Source: Paludibacteraceae bacterium (lineage in GTDB: Bacteria; Bacteroidota; Bacteroidia; Bacteroidales; Paludibacteraceae). From it: a DNA stretch of 64,000 nt. Below are positions 24,734 to 34,056 of this stretch, one piece after another. The position numbers and the translations under genes are program-made. How positions within the stretch are numbered: the stretch's first letter is position 1; every line of letters starts with the position of its first letter. The notes below the pieces were generated by a model. The model was not told the origin of the DNA. It ran no database searches and saw nothing but the letters and a program-made list of their open reading frames with translations. Where the stretch lies: positions 1-64,000 of the forward strand of contig JAFZLC010000015.1 of assembly GCA_017551675.1 (NCBI GenBank), read 5' to 3'.

Positions 24734-25651
24734 ATGAAAGTATTAGTTGCTACAGAAAAACCGTTCGCTAAGGTAGCCATCGACGGCATAAAGAAAGAAT
24801 TGGATGCTGCTGGCTTTGACATGGTCCTTTTGGAAAAATATACAGAGAAGAAACAACTACTCGATGCAGCTGCTGACGCTGAAGCTATCATCATCCGTAG
24901 TGATGTGATTGACGCAGAGGTATTTGACGCTGCTAAGAAATTGAAAATCGTTGTACGTGCTGGTGCTGGTTATGACAACGTTGACTTAGCCGCTGCTACT
25001 GCTCACAACGTATGTGTCATGAACACTCCTGGTCAGAATGCTAACGCCGTTGCTGAATTGGTATTCGGTTTGTTGGTTTTCGCTGTTCGTAACTTCTACA
25101 ACGGTAAATCTGGTTCTGAGTTGATGGGTAAGAAACTTGGTTTGTTAGCTTACGGTAACGTAGGTCGCAACGTAGCTCGTATCGCTAAAGGCTTCGGCAT
25201 GGATGTATATGCATACGATGCATTCTGCCCTGCTTCTGCTATCGAGTCAACTGGCGTTAAGGCTGTTGCTAATCAAAACGAATTGTTCAAAACTTGTGAC
25301 ATCGTTTCTCTTCATATTCCTGCTACTCCTGAGACTAAAAACAGTATCAACTACGAAATGGTAGGTCAAATGAAGAAGGGTGCTATCTTGGTTAACACTG
25401 CTCGTAAAGAGGTAATCGACGAGGCTGGTTTGATCAAATTGATGGCTGAACGCGAAGATTTGAAATATGTAACTGACATCATGCCAGCTGCTAACGATGA
25501 GTTCGCTAAATTCGAAGGTCGTTACTTCTCAACTCCTAAGAAGATGGGTGCTCAAACAACTGAAGCTAATACCAACGCTGGTATCGCTGCAGCTAAACAA
25601 ATCGTTGATTTCATCAAAAACGGAAACGAGAAATTCAGAGTTAACAAATAA
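24734..25651 (+). CDS. serA: D-3-phosphoglycerate dehydrogenase (short form)
   Basis: A 305-residue NAD-dependent dehydrogenase, the first step of serine synthesis. The NAD fold is 'GLLAYGNVGRNVARIAKGFG', and the catalytic arginine is in 'ILVNTARKEVID'. The C-terminal ACT regulatory domain of longer SerA proteins is absent, so feedback by serine must act otherwise. Where most D-2-hydroxyacid dehydrogenases have a catalytic histidine before 'GA', this protein reads 'STPKKMGAQTTEAN', with lysine at that place. Its position after serC supports the assignment. Confidence 0.9.
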   Translation: MKVLVATEKPFAKVAIDGIKKELDAAGFDMVLLEKYTEKKQLLDAAADAEAIIIRSDVIDAEVFDAAKKLKIVVRAGAGYDNVDLAAATAHNVCVMNTPGQNANAVAELVFGLLVFAVRNFYNGKSGSELMGKKLGLLAYGNVGRNVARIAKGFGMDVYAYDAFCPASAIESTGVKAVANQNELFKTCDIVSLHIPATPETKNSINYEMVGQMKKGAILVNTARKEVIDEAGLIKLMAEREDLKYVTDIMPAANDEFAKFEGRYFSTPKKMGAQTTEANTNAGIAAAKQIVDFIKNGNEKFRVNK

Positions 25652-25673
25652 TCTGATTTTATCACATAATACA

Positions 25674-25703
25674 AAAAGCGATGGTCTTTCGATCATCGCT
25701 TTT
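25674..25703 (+). terminator. serC-serA terminator
   Basis: AAAAGCGATG pairs with CATCGCTTTT (10 bp, additional inner pairs), followed by T residues. Confidence 0.88.
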
Positions 25704-25710
25704 TTGTTAT

Positions 25711-25749
25711 AGGTGGATTCTGTAAATTCATAACATACCGAATCCCACA
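25711..25749 (+). repeat. Dispersed intergenic repeat, copy 6
   Basis: AGGTGGATTCTGTAAATTCA followed by GAATCCCAC, which partly mirrors the first arm as in the copy at 17818. Lies between the serA terminator and the end of the heme operon. Confidence 0.5.
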
Positions 25750-25794
25750 ATTCTTACTATGTTAAATGGTGAACTAAATCACCTTATATAGCTC

Positions 25795-27180
25795 TTATCC
25801 TTTCAATGCCTCATTCGCCATCGTCACTGCCTGACGAATACGATCTGCCATACCAATACCATTGCGGATGTTTCCTCCTAAAACCAATCCTGGATATTGC
25901 GATTCTATCTTCTCTATCGCTTCGAATCGGGCACCCGAACTCTTCTCATACTGTGGAATCGCATGTTCGTGACGGAAGACATGGAAGATGTCTGGATGTG
26001 TACCCGGACGCAACTTCAACATATCCACCAAAACATCCTCTATGATTGCCTTAACCTCTTCATCACTCATCTTCAACATCTCTGGATGTCGTATGCCACC
26101 CATAAAGAATGACATCAACACACCACCCTTAGGCGAACGTCCTGCGAAACAAGAGGATGGGAATAATACACCTAATATTTTCTTGTTTTCAAGTTGTGGA
26201 ACCAAAGCACCAAAAGCACGGAAATCACCATCCTGCGCATCCTTCAAACCTACACTTACCTGCATCACAGGAGCATATTCCAAATTGCTGATGCAACTCA
26301 TCAACGACTCATCCACAAATGGCAACATCTTAGGCAAGGCATAAGCTCCTACCGTCGTGATTACCTTCTTTGCAATGACTGTTACTGTCGCACCCGATGG
26401 GTCATTGTATTGAACAGACCATTTCCCTTCTTCTGCTGGTTGAATGGAAATATCCTTTGCACTCAACGCGATTCGTTCCATTCCGATGAATGAGGTCAAA
26501 GCCTCAACAAGACGACTTAATCCACCCTGCGCTGAGAACACTTGCTTTGTCGCCTTTTTGTCACGATCACTCTTAGGTTGTTTTGCCTTGGCTATGGATC
26601 CTTTGATAAACGATCCATACTCATTCTCCAAACGATACAATTTAGGCAATGCATAACGAGTTACCAAACGCATAGGGTCACCTGCATAGACTCCTGAAAT
26701 AAACGGATTAATCGCATAATCCACATACGACTTACCCAATCGACGACAAGCCAATTCTCCTACCGTCTCATCTGGATTTGTTCCCTTGGCACGAAATGGT
26801 TCGCCTAAAATACGAAACTTATCATGCCATGTGAAAAGCGGTGTCTGTAATGCAGATTTTAAGGAAGAGGGCAATGCCCAAAACTGCGTTCCCTTCCATA
26901 TCAAACGACGTTTAGCCGACTCGTCTGCCACTTGCAAAGAACAGGCGTCTCCGAGACTCTCAAACAACTCTTTTACCTCAGGCCATGAGATGGATCCTGT
27001 ATTCGGTCCGCTCTCATATATAAAACCATTCTCCTCGTAGGTGCGTATCTGTCCACCCACACGATCTTGCACCTCCAACACCTGCACATCTGCTCCTGCT
27101 TTCGCTAATGTATAGGCAGTGGTAAGTCCCGTCAGTCCGGCACCCACCACAACAAACTCTTTTTCCACTTCGTTATTCAT
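25795..27180 (-). CDS. hemG: Protoporphyrinogen/coproporphyrinogen oxidase
   Basis: A 461-residue FAD enzyme of the HemY-type oxidase family. The dinucleotide motif is 'FVVVGAGLTGLTTAYTLAKA', followed by 'DRVGGQIRTYEENGFIYESG'. The C-terminal 'GLVLGGNIRNGIGMADRI' is the second FAD-contact motif. It oxidises a porphyrinogen late in heme synthesis. Naming varies (hemG or hemY), and a coproporphyrinogen substrate is possible, but the presence of HemN makes the protoporphyrinogen step more likely. It is the last gene of the operon; ferrochelatase (hemH) is not in the window. Confidence 0.88.
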   Translation of the reverse strand: MNNEVEKEFVVVGAGLTGLTTAYTLAKAGADVQVLEVQDRVGGQIRTYEENGFIYESGPNTGSISWPEVKELFESLGDACSLQVADESAKRRLIWKGTQFWALPSSLKSALQTPLFTWHDKFRILGEPFRAKGTNPDETVGELACRRLGKSYVDYAINPFISGVYAGDPMRLVTRYALPKLYRLENEYGSFIKGSIAKAKQPKSDRDKKATKQVFSAQGGLSRLVEALTSFIGMERIALSAKDISIQPAEEGKWSVQYNDPSGATVTVIAKKVITTVGAYALPKMLPFVDESLMSCISNLEYAPVMQVSVGLKDAQDGDFRAFGALVPQLENKKILGVLFPSSCFAGRSPKGGVLMSFFMGGIRHPEMLKMSDEEVKAIIEDVLVDMLKLRPGTHPDIFHVFRHEHAIPQYEKSSGARFEAIEKIESQYPGLVLGGNIRNGIGMADRIRQAVTMANEALKG

Positions 27181-27189
27181 GACTACACG

Positions 27190-28464
27190 TTATTCAATGC
27201 TTTCTGAAATCGATTTCAAAACATAATCCAAAATCTCAGGTGTATGACACTTAGAGATGAAGTTTCCTTCAAACTGAGAAGGACTGACATAGATGCCTCG
27301 TTGCAACATATTATTGAAATAACGGGCAAATCGTTGTTGGTCACTTGCTTTCGTATCCTTGAAGTTTTGTGGATTACGTTGGTTGAAGAACAAGGTGAAC
27401 ATCGAACCACAATGATTCAACCGGATATCTTTTCCTTCGATGATTTGCTCTAATTTAGCACAGAAGTCATCGCTTTTGCGTTCCAACTCTTCATAGAACC
27501 CTTCTTTCTTCAACTCTGTAAGTGTAGCAATACCTGCAGCCATTGCCACTGGATTGCCACTAAGTGTACCAGCCTGGTAGACAGGGCCTTCAGGCGCCAA
27601 CATATCCATAATCTCTTTTCTACCACCAAAAGCAGCAGCAGGGAATCCTCCTCCTACAATCTTACCAACTGTAGTCATATCGGGCTGAATGCCGAAACGC
27701 TGTTGTGCTCCACCCCAACTCAAACGGAAACCTGTGATAACCTCATCAAAGATCAAAATGGATCCATGTTCTTTCGTCACACGTCTGGTTGCCTCAATAA
27801 ATTCTCTTGTTGGTGGTACGACACCCATGTTACATGCAACTGGTTCTATAATCAATGCTGCCACACGGTCGCCATTCTCCTTGAAATAGTTCTCCAATGC
27901 CACTGTATCATTATATGGCAAGACAACCGTATACTGCGTGAAACCTTGAGGGACACCAGCGGAAGATGCATTACTTAGATTGGCTACACTCGAACCGGCA
28001 GCCACCAAGAGATGATCTGCATGACCATGGTAACAGCCTTCAAACTTCACCAAGATATCGCGACCCGTATAACCACGCGCTACACGAATAGCTGACATTG
28101 TAGCTTCCGTACCTGAATTGACGAAACGAAGTTTCTCCATAGAAGGTACTGCCTCACGAATCTTATTCGCCAAGATGGTTTCAGCCTCCGTTGCGATGCC
28201 ATAACTACTACCACGCATGACTGCCTCAACTGCTGCACGACTCACCATCTCTTGGTTGTGTCCTAAAATAAAGACACCCCACGACATACAGAAGTCGATA
28301 AATCGATTACCATCAATATCATACAAGTAGGTATCCTTTGCCTCTCGAACAAACAGAGGGGTCGTACCCACAGACTTTAGTGCTCGAACCGGACTGTCAA
28401 CGCCCCCGGGTATCACATCACAGGCATTCTTATAAGCCTGTGCAGATTTGATTCTCTCGTTCAT
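27190..28464 (-). CDS. hemL: Glutamate-1-semialdehyde aminomutase
   Basis: A 424-residue PLP enzyme that converts glutamate-1-semialdehyde to 5-aminolevulinate. Marks are 'PGGVDSPVRALKSVGTTPLF', 'MSWGVFILGHNQEM', 'RFVNSGTEATMSAIRVARG', 'KFEGCYHGHADHLLVAAGS', the PLP lysine in 'TTVGKIVGGGFPAAAFGG', and 'YQAGTLSGNPVAMAAG'. Complete. It lies between hemB and hemG and acts directly after HemA. Confidence 0.96.
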   Translation of the reverse strand: MNERIKSAQAYKNACDVIPGGVDSPVRALKSVGTTPLFVREAKDTYLYDIDGNRFIDFCMSWGVFILGHNQEMVSRAAVEAVMRGSSYGIATEAETILANKIREAVPSMEKLRFVNSGTEATMSAIRVARGYTGRDILVKFEGCYHGHADHLLVAAGSSVANLSNASSAGVPQGFTQYTVVLPYNDTVALENYFKENGDRVAALIIEPVACNMGVVPPTREFIEATRRVTKEHGSILIFDEVITGFRLSWGGAQQRFGIQPDMTTVGKIVGGGFPAAAFGGRKEIMDMLAPEGPVYQAGTLSGNPVAMAAGIATLTELKKEGFYEELERKSDDFCAKLEQIIEGKDIRLNHCGSMFTLFFNQRNPQNFKDTKASDQQRFARYFNNMLQRGIYVSPSQFEGNFISKCHTPEILDYVLKSISESIE

Positions 28465-28468
28465 AGAA

Positions 28469-29461
28469 TTATCTTTTTAGCTGGAATCTTTCATTCCATT
28501 TTTGCATATACTCTTTTGCATAATAAGAGATGATGTATCGTGCTCCTGCCCTTTTCATAGCGATAAGGCTTTCGAACACGACCCTTGGCTCATCCAACCA
28601 CCCATTCATAGAGGCAGCCTTCAACATGGAGTACTCTCCACTTACCTGATAAGTCACCATTGGGATATCCTTGTATTTCTCCACCGCACGGGCAACAATA
28701 TCCAAGTAAGCCATACCCGGCTTCACCATGGTCATATCAGCGCCCTCCTCAATGTCGGCTTCAATCTCTGCCAATCCTTGGTTGCGCGTACGGAAGTCCA
28801 TCTGGTAGGTCTTTCTATCGCCAAAAGAAGGTGCTGAATCTGCTGCATCACGGAATGGTCCGTAGAAAGCAGAAGCATACTTGGCAGAATAGGCTAAGAT
28901 CTTACATCCCTTTCGCAAACCAGTCTCCTTCAGTTTGGCATCAAGTGCCTCAATCTGACCATCCATCATAGCTGAAGGTGCCACCCAATCAGCACCAGCC
29001 TTAGCATAGACATAAGCTTCTTGCGCTAATAATGGCAACGTGGCATCATTATCCACATCATTATTCTTTAACAAGCCACAGTGTCCGTGACTAGTATATT
29101 CACAAAGACATACATCCGCCATCACAATCATATCAGGAACCGCCGCCTTAATAGCACGAATGGCTTGGCAAACTATACCATTCTCATCATACCCTGCAGA
29201 ACCTCGTTCATCTTTTTGCTCGTTCGGAATCACACCAAAAAGAAGTACCTTATTGATTCCTAACGAGCGAACCTCCTTCACATCCTCTACAAGTGTGTCA
29301 AGAGAGAACTGATAAATACCTGGCATCGATTTAATCTCATTCTTCACACCTTTACCTTCAACGGCAAAATAGGGGTAGATGAAATCATCGGCATTTACCT
29401 CTACATCGGCAAAACGATCTCTTGTTGCCTGATCCTTGCGATAGTCTCTAAATCTCTTCAT
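28469..29461 (-). CDS. hemB: Delta-aminolevulinate dehydratase
   Basis: A 330-residue porphobilinogen synthase. The zinc-type cysteine cluster is present in 'MADVCLCEYTSHGHCG'. The two catalytic lysines are in 'KILAYSAKYASAFYGPFRDA' and 'TMVKPGMAYLDIV'. It condenses two aminolevulinate molecules to porphobilinogen. Its start overlaps the end of hemD by four bases. Confidence 0.96.
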   Translation of the reverse strand: MKRFRDYRKDQATRDRFADVEVNADDFIYPYFAVEGKGVKNEIKSMPGIYQFSLDTLVEDVKEVRSLGINKVLLFGVIPNEQKDERGSAGYDENGIVCQAIRAIKAAVPDMIVMADVCLCEYTSHGHCGLLKNNDVDNDATLPLLAQEAYVYAKAGADWVAPSAMMDGQIEALDAKLKETGLRKGCKILAYSAKYASAFYGPFRDAADSAPSFGDRKTYQMDFRTRNQGLAEIEADIEEGADMTMVKPGMAYLDIVARAVEKYKDIPMVTYQVSGEYSMLKAASMNGWLDEPRVVFESLIAMKRAGARYIISYYAKEYMQKWNERFQLKR

Positions 29462-30072
29462 TTCAGTTTTTCATTTAAATAATTTTGTGTCACTACTCCT
29501 CTGGTACGATATTCAACATGAACGGGCAAACTCCCATACAATCGAATGAAATTATCTATCGTACTGGGGGAAGTGAAAAAAATCGTATCTATCTTGTTCA
29601 AATCCACCTTTTGGGGCGATTGGGGCATCACATTTCGATAGGCGGTCACTGTTTTCACCTTAAATCCCATCGCCTGTAGTCCGTCTGGTATCAGCGACAA
29701 AGCTAATTCGGAACGAGGGAAAACAATCGAATGCCCATTGTCCACCGAGCGAAAGTAATCTATCACTCCGTACGAATCATCTTGCTTCGTCTGCTCAATG
29801 TTCGTTGCTCCAAGGTCTCGCAACGCCTTCGTCGTCGTGTCACCGATTGAAACAATCCGATGGTTCGACCAGCCAACACCTATCTTCTCCATCGTTTCAT
29901 ACCAATACTTAACTGCATATCTGCTAGTGAAAAGTAGGATGTCATTCGGTTGTAACTGACGTACTGCCTCTATCAATGGTGCATCATCCTCCACAGCCAC
30001 AATCTCAATGAGGGGAGTGTGAATAAACTCCTTATCGGGAGAGGTCAGACCAGTATAGAGTACTCTATTCAT
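29458..30072 (-). CDS. hemD: Uroporphyrinogen-III synthase (short)
   Basis: A 204-residue protein with weak but recognisable HemD features, somewhat shorter than the usual ~240-250. It has 'NDILLFTSRYAVKYWYETM', 'HRIVSIGDTTTKALRDLG', 'IVFPRSELALSLIPDGLQAM' and 'DTIFFTSPSTIDNFIRLYG'. HemD sequences are always poorly conserved, so gene order (between hemC and hemB) carries much of the call. It closes hydroxymethylbilane into uroporphyrinogen III. It begins two bases after the hemC stop. Confidence 0.85.
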   Translation of the reverse strand: MNRVLYTGLTSPDKEFIHTPLIEIVAVEDDAPLIEAVRQLQPNDILLFTSRYAVKYWYETMEKIGVGWSNHRIVSIGDTTTKALRDLGATNIEQTKQDDSYGVIDYFRSVDNGHSIVFPRSELALSLIPDGLQAMGFKVKTVTAYRNVMPQSPQKVDLNKIDTIFFTSPSTIDNFIRLYGSLPVHVEYRTRGVVTQNYLNEKLK

Positions 30073-30074
30073 CT

Positions 30075-30719
30075 TTACAAAATACTACCTTTGGCAAATA
30101 GTTGTTTCAGATCGGAACGTCCTTTGCGGGCTGTTATCGCCAATCTACCCTGCATAGGATGAACGGGGAATGGAAGTATTTCTGTAATCTCCGACTCCAT
30201 TCCCAATCGTTTCAAAGCACATGTGGCTACAATGGCACAATCAATGCGACCATCACGCACCTGCTTAACACGATCTTCGATGCAACCTCGTATTCCTACA
30301 ATCTTCAAATCAGGTCTCAACTGCATGATACCCTCTTTGCGAAGCGGACTGCTTGTGCCAACCGTACTGCCCGCAGGCAAATCAACCAAATGGATATGAT
30401 CACGACTGACAAGTGCATCCGTTTTATCAAATGCCTCGTATAGAGCGATGACCTCCAACTCAGGATGTACCTGAGCAGGTAAGTCCTTGGCTGAATGAAT
30501 CGCTATATCAGCCTTCCCCTCTATCAAAGCCATGTCTAGTTCACGTGTGAACATATCATCAGGAGCCTCTCCATTCAACAATGACAATCCCAGATTTTTA
30601 TCCCCGAATGACTCTGTAAACAGAACCGTGTAGGGCACCTCTGGGAACTTCTCGAAAACCTCCTTCACCTGAAGTTGACTCAACCGACTACTACGTGCTA
30701 TAACCTTTATCATCTCCAT
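30075..30719 (-). CDS. hemC: Porphobilinogen deaminase lacking domain 3
   Basis: A 214-residue protein, about 100 residues shorter than usual HemC. Domains 1 and 2 are present: 'IKVIARSSRLSQLQVKEV', the catalytic aspartate in 'IAIHSAKDLPAQ', 'VGTSSPLRKEGIMQLRPDL' and 'HPMQGRLAITARKG'. Normal enzymes continue with domain 3, which carries the cysteine holding the dipyrromethane cofactor; here the protein ends at 'LFAKGSIL' and hemD begins two bases later, so this is not a frameshift. 'RGCIEDR' replaces the usual RGN motif and offers one cysteine nearby. It should still build hydroxymethylbilane, but by what cofactor attachment is unclear. Confidence 0.85.
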   Translation of the reverse strand: MEMIKVIARSSRLSQLQVKEVFEKFPEVPYTVLFTESFGDKNLGLSLLNGEAPDDMFTRELDMALIEGKADIAIHSAKDLPAQVHPELEVIALYEAFDKTDALVSRDHIHLVDLPAGSTVGTSSPLRKEGIMQLRPDLKIVGIRGCIEDRVKQVRDGRIDCAIVATCALKRLGMESEITEILPFPVHPMQGRLAITARKGRSDLKQLFAKGSIL

Positions 30720-30731
30720 GCTAATTCTCTT

Positions 30732-31628
30732 TTATTTCATTGTTGTGAGTGACTTCCGACGTTCCAAAATTGTCTCCAACAAAGCTATCTCCTCTTCAAT
30801 AATCGCCTCTGCCTTCTCCACCTCATCCTTACGTACGGAAATATTCTTCTGTACCATTCGTTCCACATCCTGCAGATTAAACAGTGAGACATCTGGATAT
30901 TGAGCGATCTCAGGGTCTATGTCACGAGGAAATGCCAAATCGATGGCATACAACTTTCTGGTAGGGTCGATATCTGTTCGTTCCACCACCAATTGATCGG
31001 ACGATGTAGCACTGATCACCACATCTGCATCCTGCAACAAACTCTTTTTATCCTCCAATCCATAGACTGGAATATTCAACGCATCAGCTATATTGTGGGC
31101 ATTATCAACACTTCGGTTAGCCAACACCACACGAGTGGCTCCTTTATTACTTAAAAATTTCAGGATGTCACTTGTCAGACTATTCACACCCAACACCACT
31201 ATCTTAGCTTGATGTATATCCACATTACACTCCTTGAGAATCTCGATGGTAGCCAAACTATAACTAACGGCACCATACGAGATGCGAGTCTCCGTACGCA
31301 CGCGTTTCCCAACCTCCAAAGCGCACTCAAACAACTTATGAATCTCTGCTGGCAATTTTTTCTTCGTACGTGCATTGTAATAGGCCTCACGTACTTGTCC
31401 CTGCACAGCTCGTTCACCTACAATGGCAGACTCCAATCCACACACCACACGGAATAGATGGAGTGCCACATCTCTCGGTACATCGCCCTCTCCGTAATAA
31501 AGTTCCATTCGATTACAGGTCTGCAAAAAGACGGATGCCGTCTCTGCCTCTTCCTGAATCTGACGGAAATAGGTCTCTCTATCCTCCAACGAGGTGTTAA
31601 GATGATTGATTGACTTATATTTTATCAT
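30732..31628 (-). CDS. hemA: Glutamyl-tRNA reductase, short form
   Basis: A 298-residue protein against ~420 in typical HemA. The catalytic domain is clear, with active cysteine Cys38 in 'VFLQTCNRMELYYG' and 'VVCGLESAIVGERAVQGQVR'. The NADPH domain follows, but its glycine motif reads 'VVLGVNSLTSDILKF' in place of GxGxxG. The long C-terminal helical dimerization domain is missing; only a short charged helix ('VEKAEAIIEEEIALLETILE') remains. It reduces glutamyl-tRNA to glutamate-1-semialdehyde. The start overlaps the hemE end by 14 bases. Confidence 0.88.
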   Translation of the reverse strand: MIKYKSINHLNTSLEDRETYFRQIQEEAETASVFLQTCNRMELYYGEGDVPRDVALHLFRVVCGLESAIVGERAVQGQVREAYYNARTKKKLPAEIHKLFECALEVGKRVRTETRISYGAVSYSLATIEILKECNVDIHQAKIVVLGVNSLTSDILKFLSNKGATRVVLANRSVDNAHNIADALNIPVYGLEDKKSLLQDADVVISATSSDQLVVERTDIDPTRKLYAIDLAFPRDIDPEIAQYPDVSLFNLQDVERMVQKNISVRKDEVEKAEAIIEEEIALLETILERRKSLTTMK

Positions 31629-32652
31629 GACTCCAATTCGTGTTTTTTATCCATTCCACCGTCCATTTCAACTGTTCCACTGGAGTGTCAGCCAGAACAC
31701 CATGTCCCAAATTGAAAATCCAATTTGGATTTGCTGCAAAGAACGGAATATAAGATTCCAATTTAGCTTGTATCACCTCTTTCGGCGCATAGAAAATACG
31801 AGGATCCATATTTCCCTGCAATCCAATGTTTGGATCTGTTTGCCGACGAGCCTCAACGATATCTGTCTGCCAATCCACACTGATAAAATCACAGATGTCT
31901 GGCGTAATATATTTCAAGTTGTGCCCTATTCCTTTAGGGAAAAAGATAACTGGCACATTTTTCTCTTTCAATGCTCTTCCTATACGTGCCACAGCAGGCA
32001 AGAATAGTTCTCTGTACATCTCCTCAGGCAAGAGTCCTGCATGACTCTCAAAGATTTGGAATGCATCCACACCATGTGCCACCTGATGCAAGGCATAATC
32101 GATTGTCAGTTCCACCACCTGATCTACCAAGCGTCTCGTCTCCTGCGGATGCGAATAGAAGAACTTAACTGCTTGAGGGAAATCATGCTTACTGCTGACA
32201 CCCTGCAACAAATAACACAGCACAGTGAGCGGAGCTCCACAGAAGCCAATCAACGGAGTGTCAGGCTTACGCAGTGCAATGATACGGTCGATGGCGTGAT
32301 AGATATATTCCAATCGAGAAGGGTCTGGATGAATTAGTTTCGAAGGTGTATCATACTGAGCTAATGGATTGGTAAAGACTGGACCATGGTCGGACCACTC
32401 CAAACTGGCTCCCATAGCGACAGGAATCACAAGGATATCACTGAATAGAATAGCAGCATCCACTCCCAAATCCTCCACAGGCATTAAGGTCACCTGCGCA
32501 CACAGATCTGGATCCTGCATCAGCTCATGAAAAGTGTAACTCTCCCGCAATGCTCTGTAACGAGGTAACACACGACCTGCCTGTCTCATCATCCATACTG
32601 GAGGACGAGAAGTCGTTTTACCTCGAAGCACATCCATCAATATACTATTCAT
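31615..32652 (-). CDS. hemE: Uroporphyrinogen decarboxylase
   Basis: A 345-residue enzyme from the ATG at 32652. The frame is open to 32694, but the extra 14 residues overlap hemN and do not look like the family. Marks are 'PPVWMMRQAGRVLPRYRALR' near the N-terminus, 'AAILFSDILVIPVAMG', 'GFCGAPLTVLCYLL', and 'NLGHGVLADTPVEQLK' near the end. It removes four carboxyl groups from uroporphyrinogen III. It is second of the heme genes after hemN. Confidence 0.95.
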   Translation of the reverse strand: MNSILMDVLRGKTTSRPPVWMMRQAGRVLPRYRALRESYTFHELMQDPDLCAQVTLMPVEDLGVDAAILFSDILVIPVAMGASLEWSDHGPVFTNPLAQYDTPSKLIHPDPSRLEYIYHAIDRIIALRKPDTPLIGFCGAPLTVLCYLLQGVSSKHDFPQAVKFFYSHPQETRRLVDQVVELTIDYALHQVAHGVDAFQIFESHAGLLPEEMYRELFLPAVARIGRALKEKNVPVIFFPKGIGHNLKYITPDICDFISVDWQTDIVEARRQTDPNIGLQGNMDPRIFYAPKEVIQAKLESYIPFFAANPNWIFNLGHGVLADTPVEQLKWTVEWIKNTNWSHDKI

Positions 32653-32662
32653 CACTGTTATA

Positions 32663-34027
32663 CTATATCGGTTTTGAAAAATTAGGAGCCGCATTAGACA
32701 TCAGTCTGTCTAACGAAGCCGCCACATTACGCACGAAAGGTGCATATTCGGGTTGCATCACAATACGTTGCTCATCCATTTGAATAAGTCCGTCGCGAGC
32801 AAAATCCGCCATCTTCACATCATCATACGCCGTAGCCTTTTTAATATCAGAGATAGGCATATTCAACAATTGAGACAGTTCGTTCCAATCAATCTGATAA
32901 TTACACATCAACATCTCAATCACACTACGAGTGACCTGTTCCTCTTTGTTGAGAGCATATCCTTTGACAATAGGGAGAATCCCCTCGTTTACATTCTGAA
33001 GGTATTCATCGATATTCTTCGTATTTTGAGCATACATGCCATCCAACTGACTAATTCCCGAAACGCCAAAGGCATAAACCTGTGCAGTAATCTCACGAGT
33101 ACAATAGCCCTGGAAATTACGGTGCAATTGGTGATTCTTCAACGCTTGGTACAGACTATCATCAGGCAAAACGAAATGATCCATTCCAACGGCTTGATAG
33201 CCAGCCGACAACAACAGATCTGATGCCTTTTGAAACATAGCCGTTTTATCTTCTTCCTTGGGCAGACCATACTTCTCCAAGATGAGTTGTCGCTTATTCA
33301 CCCATGGCACATGCGCATAACTGAAGGTGACCAAACGATGAGGACGAAGGCGGATGGCTCTTTCGATAGTCTGCGCAAAGCTATCCACCGTCTGCAATGG
33401 GAGTCCATAGATGAAATCCAAATTCACCCGAATGCTTTTCGAAGTAAGTATTTCGAACACCTCTTCCAATGGAATGAGGGAGGCTTTCCGATTCACAGCC
33501 TTCAGCACATCTGGGGCAAAGTCTTGCACACCAATGCTCATACGAGTGAAATGAGCGTCGGCCAACGCGTTCCAATCAGAAGCTGTCAGATAGGCAGGCT
33601 GACACTCTATGGCAATCTCCGGTTGCTCTATTGTATCAAATCCTTGTAGGAGATGATCGTTGAGTTCTCGAATCACACTGACGGGCAGTGAGGTAGGAGA
33701 ACCACCTCCATAATGTATTTGTGAAATCTTACGATTCTTATCCAGTAATGGTAATAGAAGATCTATCTCCTTGTGCAGTGCATTCACATAGGCACTCACC
33801 CGTTCATCCGACGCCATCGCTACGGAGTTGCATCCACAATAGTGACACAACTGTTGACAGAAGGGTACATGAATGTAGAAGGATATATTATTCCTAGAAT
33901 AGAGGTTAGACTGACGAACCTCATCGAGATACTCCTGCGATGTCAATGCCTTAAAATGATTAGCAGGAGGGTAACTAGTGTAACGCGGTACAGGAACATT
34001 ATATTTCTGAATCAACGCTTTATCCAT
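32663..34027 (-). CDS. hemN: Oxygen-independent coproporphyrinogen III dehydrogenase
   Basis: A 454-residue radical-SAM enzyme. The cluster motif is 'IHVPFCQQLCHYCGCN' (CxxxCxxC), followed by 'YGGGSPTSLP', 'SIGVQDFAPDVLKAVNR' and 'DFIYGLPLQTVDSFAQTI'. It is of the full HemN type, with 'RYTSYPPANHFK' near the N-terminus, distinguishing it from HemW-like proteins. It oxidatively decarboxylates coproporphyrinogen III without oxygen, fitting an anaerobe. First heme gene of the operon; only 29 bases separate it from the upstream lipoprotein gene. Confidence 0.95.
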   Translation of the reverse strand: MDKALIQKYNVPVPRYTSYPPANHFKALTSQEYLDEVRQSNLYSRNNISFYIHVPFCQQLCHYCGCNSVAMASDERVSAYVNALHKEIDLLLPLLDKNRKISQIHYGGGSPTSLPVSVIRELNDHLLQGFDTIEQPEIAIECQPAYLTASDWNALADAHFTRMSIGVQDFAPDVLKAVNRKASLIPLEEVFEILTSKSIRVNLDFIYGLPLQTVDSFAQTIERAIRLRPHRLVTFSYAHVPWVNKRQLILEKYGLPKEEDKTAMFQKASDLLLSAGYQAVGMDHFVLPDDSLYQALKNHQLHRNFQGYCTREITAQVYAFGVSGISQLDGMYAQNTKNIDEYLQNVNEGILPIVKGYALNKEEQVTRSVIEMLMCNYQIDWNELSQLLNMPISDIKKATAYDDVKMADFARDGLIQMDEQRIVMQPEYAPFVRNVAASLDRLMSNAAPNFSKPI

Positions 34028-34056
34028 CTCAAATAGCCATTACGTGAAAACAATTT

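Noticed and set aside
30072-30077. Frameshift as reason for short HemC
   Set aside because: hemD begins two bases after the stop and fills the following sequence, so the missing domain cannot be read in another frame there.
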